Assembly: GCA_004524595.1 (NCBI GenBank)
Contig: SDOA01000093.1
Coordinates: 1-16,943 of the forward strand
From: Candidatus Thorarchaeota archaeon
GTDB lineage: Archaea > Asgardarchaeota > Thorarchaeia > Thorarchaeales > Thorarchaeaceae
DNA length: 16,943 nucleotides
Direction of reading: 5' to 3'
In this document: one piece after another, positions 15,346-16,943 of the stretch
How positions within the stretch are numbered: the stretch's first letter is position 1
Layout of the letters: each line of letters opens with the position of its first letter
Notes under the pieces: generated by a model
Seen by the model: only the letters and a program-made list of their open reading frames with translations
What the model was told of the DNA's origin: nothing
Database searches by the model: none
Made by a program: the position numbers and the translations under genes

Positions 15346-16943
15346 ATGGGATATTACTGGGAAACAACAACAGGTCGACGACCTTCAAAATCAAATGGTT
15401 CGCGAATCGTTGCTCTACTAATAATAATGATGATTGTTGTGTCAGCTGGAATTTTTTATGTCGTCACAATTGGTCCAGAGAATTACGTTGCACCTAAAGC
15501 AAAAGTTCGTGTTGCAATTCTAGATTCAGGAATAGATATTGACATTGGTCTTCAAAATCGAGTTGCTGTATCTAAAAGTTTCATCACAGTGGCTAATGGA
15601 TATGACTATACGGACTTGACGGTCTCAGACTCCAGACCAGAGGATGTACCACATGGAACGATAATTGCAAAACAAATAGCAACTAGCCCAAATATTGAGA
15701 TTGTAAATGGGAAGGTACTAGGAGAAGGAGGAAGTGCAACTACTAAGGCGTTGATTGAGGCAATTAACTGGGCTGTAGAACAAAATAGCAGTGTCATTAA
15801 TTTGAGTCTCGGAGGATCACCAACTTTTAAAGATCCTTTGAAAGATGCCATGGAATGGGCATTTGCTCAAGGAGTTGTCGTAGTAGCCTCAGCAGGTAAT
15901 GATGGAGATGACGGAGTTCTTGGAACAACAATTGACTCACCTGCACTCTATGATGCATGCATTGCAGTTGGGGCATTGCTAGAAGATGGAAAACCAGCAG
16001 GCTTCTCATCTATCGGCCCAGCAAGAGATCAATACATGAAACCAGACATCGTAGCCGCAGGATATACCACAAGCCCGGATGGAACAAGGTACTATGGTAC
16101 TAGCTTTTCTGCACCACAAGTTGCCATTGCTGCTGCAGAACTAATCGGTCACTCGATAGACGGTAACATCACCTACACAGCAGGTTCCATTATGACTGCA
16201 CTCCTAAAGGGAGCAGATCCAATGAATAACTATCCTACGTATCTAGTAGGTGCAGGTAAACTCAATACCGCAGCATCATTAAGGCTCATTCAAGAATCGT
16301 CAGTCGATGGAGAACTGCCTGCAATCAGTTATGCATTTCCAGGAGAATTGCCAATAGAATATGAACGACTATTTGCCTCAGATGTGTACAGATTCAATGT
16401 CAGGATTCTTACCGGGGATAACACGACCTATATGACTGAGGTTACAAGTGCTAATTCAGAAGCATTCGTTGTAGATGATTCATTTGTTATCAATCAGATT
16501 GGTCGAACAGTCATCACAATAGAAGTCCCTGAGTCTGGAGTGAGTTCAATCAATGGAACTATAACATTCACTTCGGAAGACTTCGGAGCGACTAGTTTGC
16601 ACATCTCCTTTGATGTGAATACAGCTATAGCTAGAGTTGCTTTCGATATTACACACACCCCTTGGGACATCGATTCAATCTACGGTCAATTTCGAGAGTT
16701 CTACAAGATACTTGTAGAGAATGACATTTCCGTGACAGAAATTCGAGATAGATCAATGATCAATCTCACAACACTCCAACAATACGATGCTGTTGTGATC
16801 CTCGATCCATGTGCTTATGATATCAACGAAACCGACCCATTAGATCTATCAGTCTTCTCAATCACATTTTCAGAGGAAGAAACGCAAGCATATCAGGACT
16901 ATTTTAATGCAGGTGGTGGAATTTTCGTTGTCGCACTATCAAA
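15346..16943 (+). CDS. Membrane-anchored subtilisin-like (S8) serine protease with site-1-protease-like C-terminal region, 3' end missing
   Basis: The frame stays open from ATG 15346 to the window end, so 532 residues are visible. After a short basic, cytoplasmic N-terminus (1-20) comes a membrane helix (21-42). The subtilisin domain then begins almost at once, with no recognisable inhibitory propeptide. The triad is complete: Asp60 in VAILDSGID, His103 in VPHGT, Ser253 in YGTSFSAP, plus oxyanion Asn185 in ASAGND. The catalytic domain ends near residue 330. A beta-rich region (about 335-425) follows, then VAFDITHTPWDIDSIYGQF and a Rossmann-like segment with YDAVVILDP and YFNAGGGIFVVAL. That last part resembles the glutamine-amidotransferase-like region after the protease domain of eukaryotic site-1 protease. 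The enzyme should act outside the cytoplasm on proteins. AGGTG lies 7 bases before the start. The gene is divergent from the P-type ATPase. Confidence 0.9.
   Translation, partial: MGYYWETTTGRRPSKSNGSRIVALLIIMMIVVSAGIFYVVTIGPENYVAPKAKVRVAILDSGIDIDIGLQNRVAVSKSFITVANGYDYTDLTVSDSRPEDVPHGTIIAKQIATSPNIEIVNGKVLGEGGSATTKALIEAINWAVEQNSSVINLSLGGSPTFKDPLKDAMEWAFAQGVVVVASAGNDGDDGVLGTTIDSPALYDACIAVGALLEDGKPAGFSSIGPARDQYMKPDIVAAGYTTSPDGTRYYGTSFSAPQVAIAAAELIGHSIDGNITYTAGSIMTALLKGADPMNNYPTYLVGAGKLNTAASLRLIQESSVDGELPAISYAFPGELPIEYERLFASDVYRFNVRILTGDNTTYMTEVTSANSEAFVVDDSFVINQIGRTVITIEVPESGVSSINGTITFTSEDFGATSLHISFDVNTAIARVAFDITHTPWDIDSIYGQFREFYKILVENDISVTEIRDRSMINLTTLQQYDAVVILDPCAYDINETDPLDLSVFSITFSEEETQAYQDYFNAGGGIFVVALS

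Noticed and set aside
1..16943. CRISPR array, tRNA, rRNA or mobile element
   Set aside because: No regularly spaced repeats, cloverleaf, rRNA-like sequence, transposase or integrase motif could be found by reading.

Overview
The window looks like archaeal chromosome, moderately A+T-rich by eye. Several things point to Archaea: TATA-like boxes about 25 bases before likely transcription starts, Shine-Dalgarno sites of the GGTGA/GGAG type, frequent TTG/GTG starts, and a dihydropterin ribofuranosyl-aminobenzene phosphate synthase-type metallo-beta-lactamase protein of the kind linked to tetrahydromethanopterin. Membrane-anchored caspase-like, subtilisin-like and Ig/lamin-tail proteins suggest an Asgard archaeon, perhaps Thorarchaeota-like. 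That placement is inference; there is no rRNA or ribosomal protein gene here to test it.

Layout. Bases 1-1077 hold the end of a major facilitator transporter, closed by a strong hairpin. Bases 1256-3502 (+) encode a protein with about 16 membrane helices whose soluble tail reads like a histidine kinase that has lost its ATP-binding residues. On the minus strand follow a small two-helix membrane protein (3528-3764) and a membrane-anchored caspase-like protease (3951-4829). The protease has a hairpin/T-tract terminator overlapping its stop codon and a possible 5-codon leader cistron overlapping its start. After a 322-base gene-free gap come an alkaline-phosphatase-superfamily phosphodiesterase (5152-6294) and a conserved protein of unknown function (6374-6928), both minus.

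From 7075 the plus strand carries a large secreted Ig-nuclease-FnIII-lamin tail protein, an SCP2-like lipid-binding protein and the COG1237-type metallo-beta-lactamase protein. The last two are 24 bases apart and probably co-transcribed. A DUF1858 redox-disulfide protein follows with its own promoter and palindrome. On the minus strand are panB (11238-12092, coenzyme A synthesis) and a 992-residue P-type ATPase (12180-15158) with unusual ion-site motifs. The window ends inside a membrane-anchored subtilisin-like protease (from 15346) whose visible C-terminal part resembles the glutamine-amidotransferase-like domain of eukaryotic site-1 protease.

Functionally this is mostly a set of independent transcription units. 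The recurring theme is proteins anchored at or exported across the membrane (caspase-like protease, nuclease, subtilase, polytopic kinase-like sensor), mixed with housekeeping metabolism (PanB, pterin-type MBL protein, ion pump). I see no CRISPR array, tRNA, rRNA, transposase or integrase.
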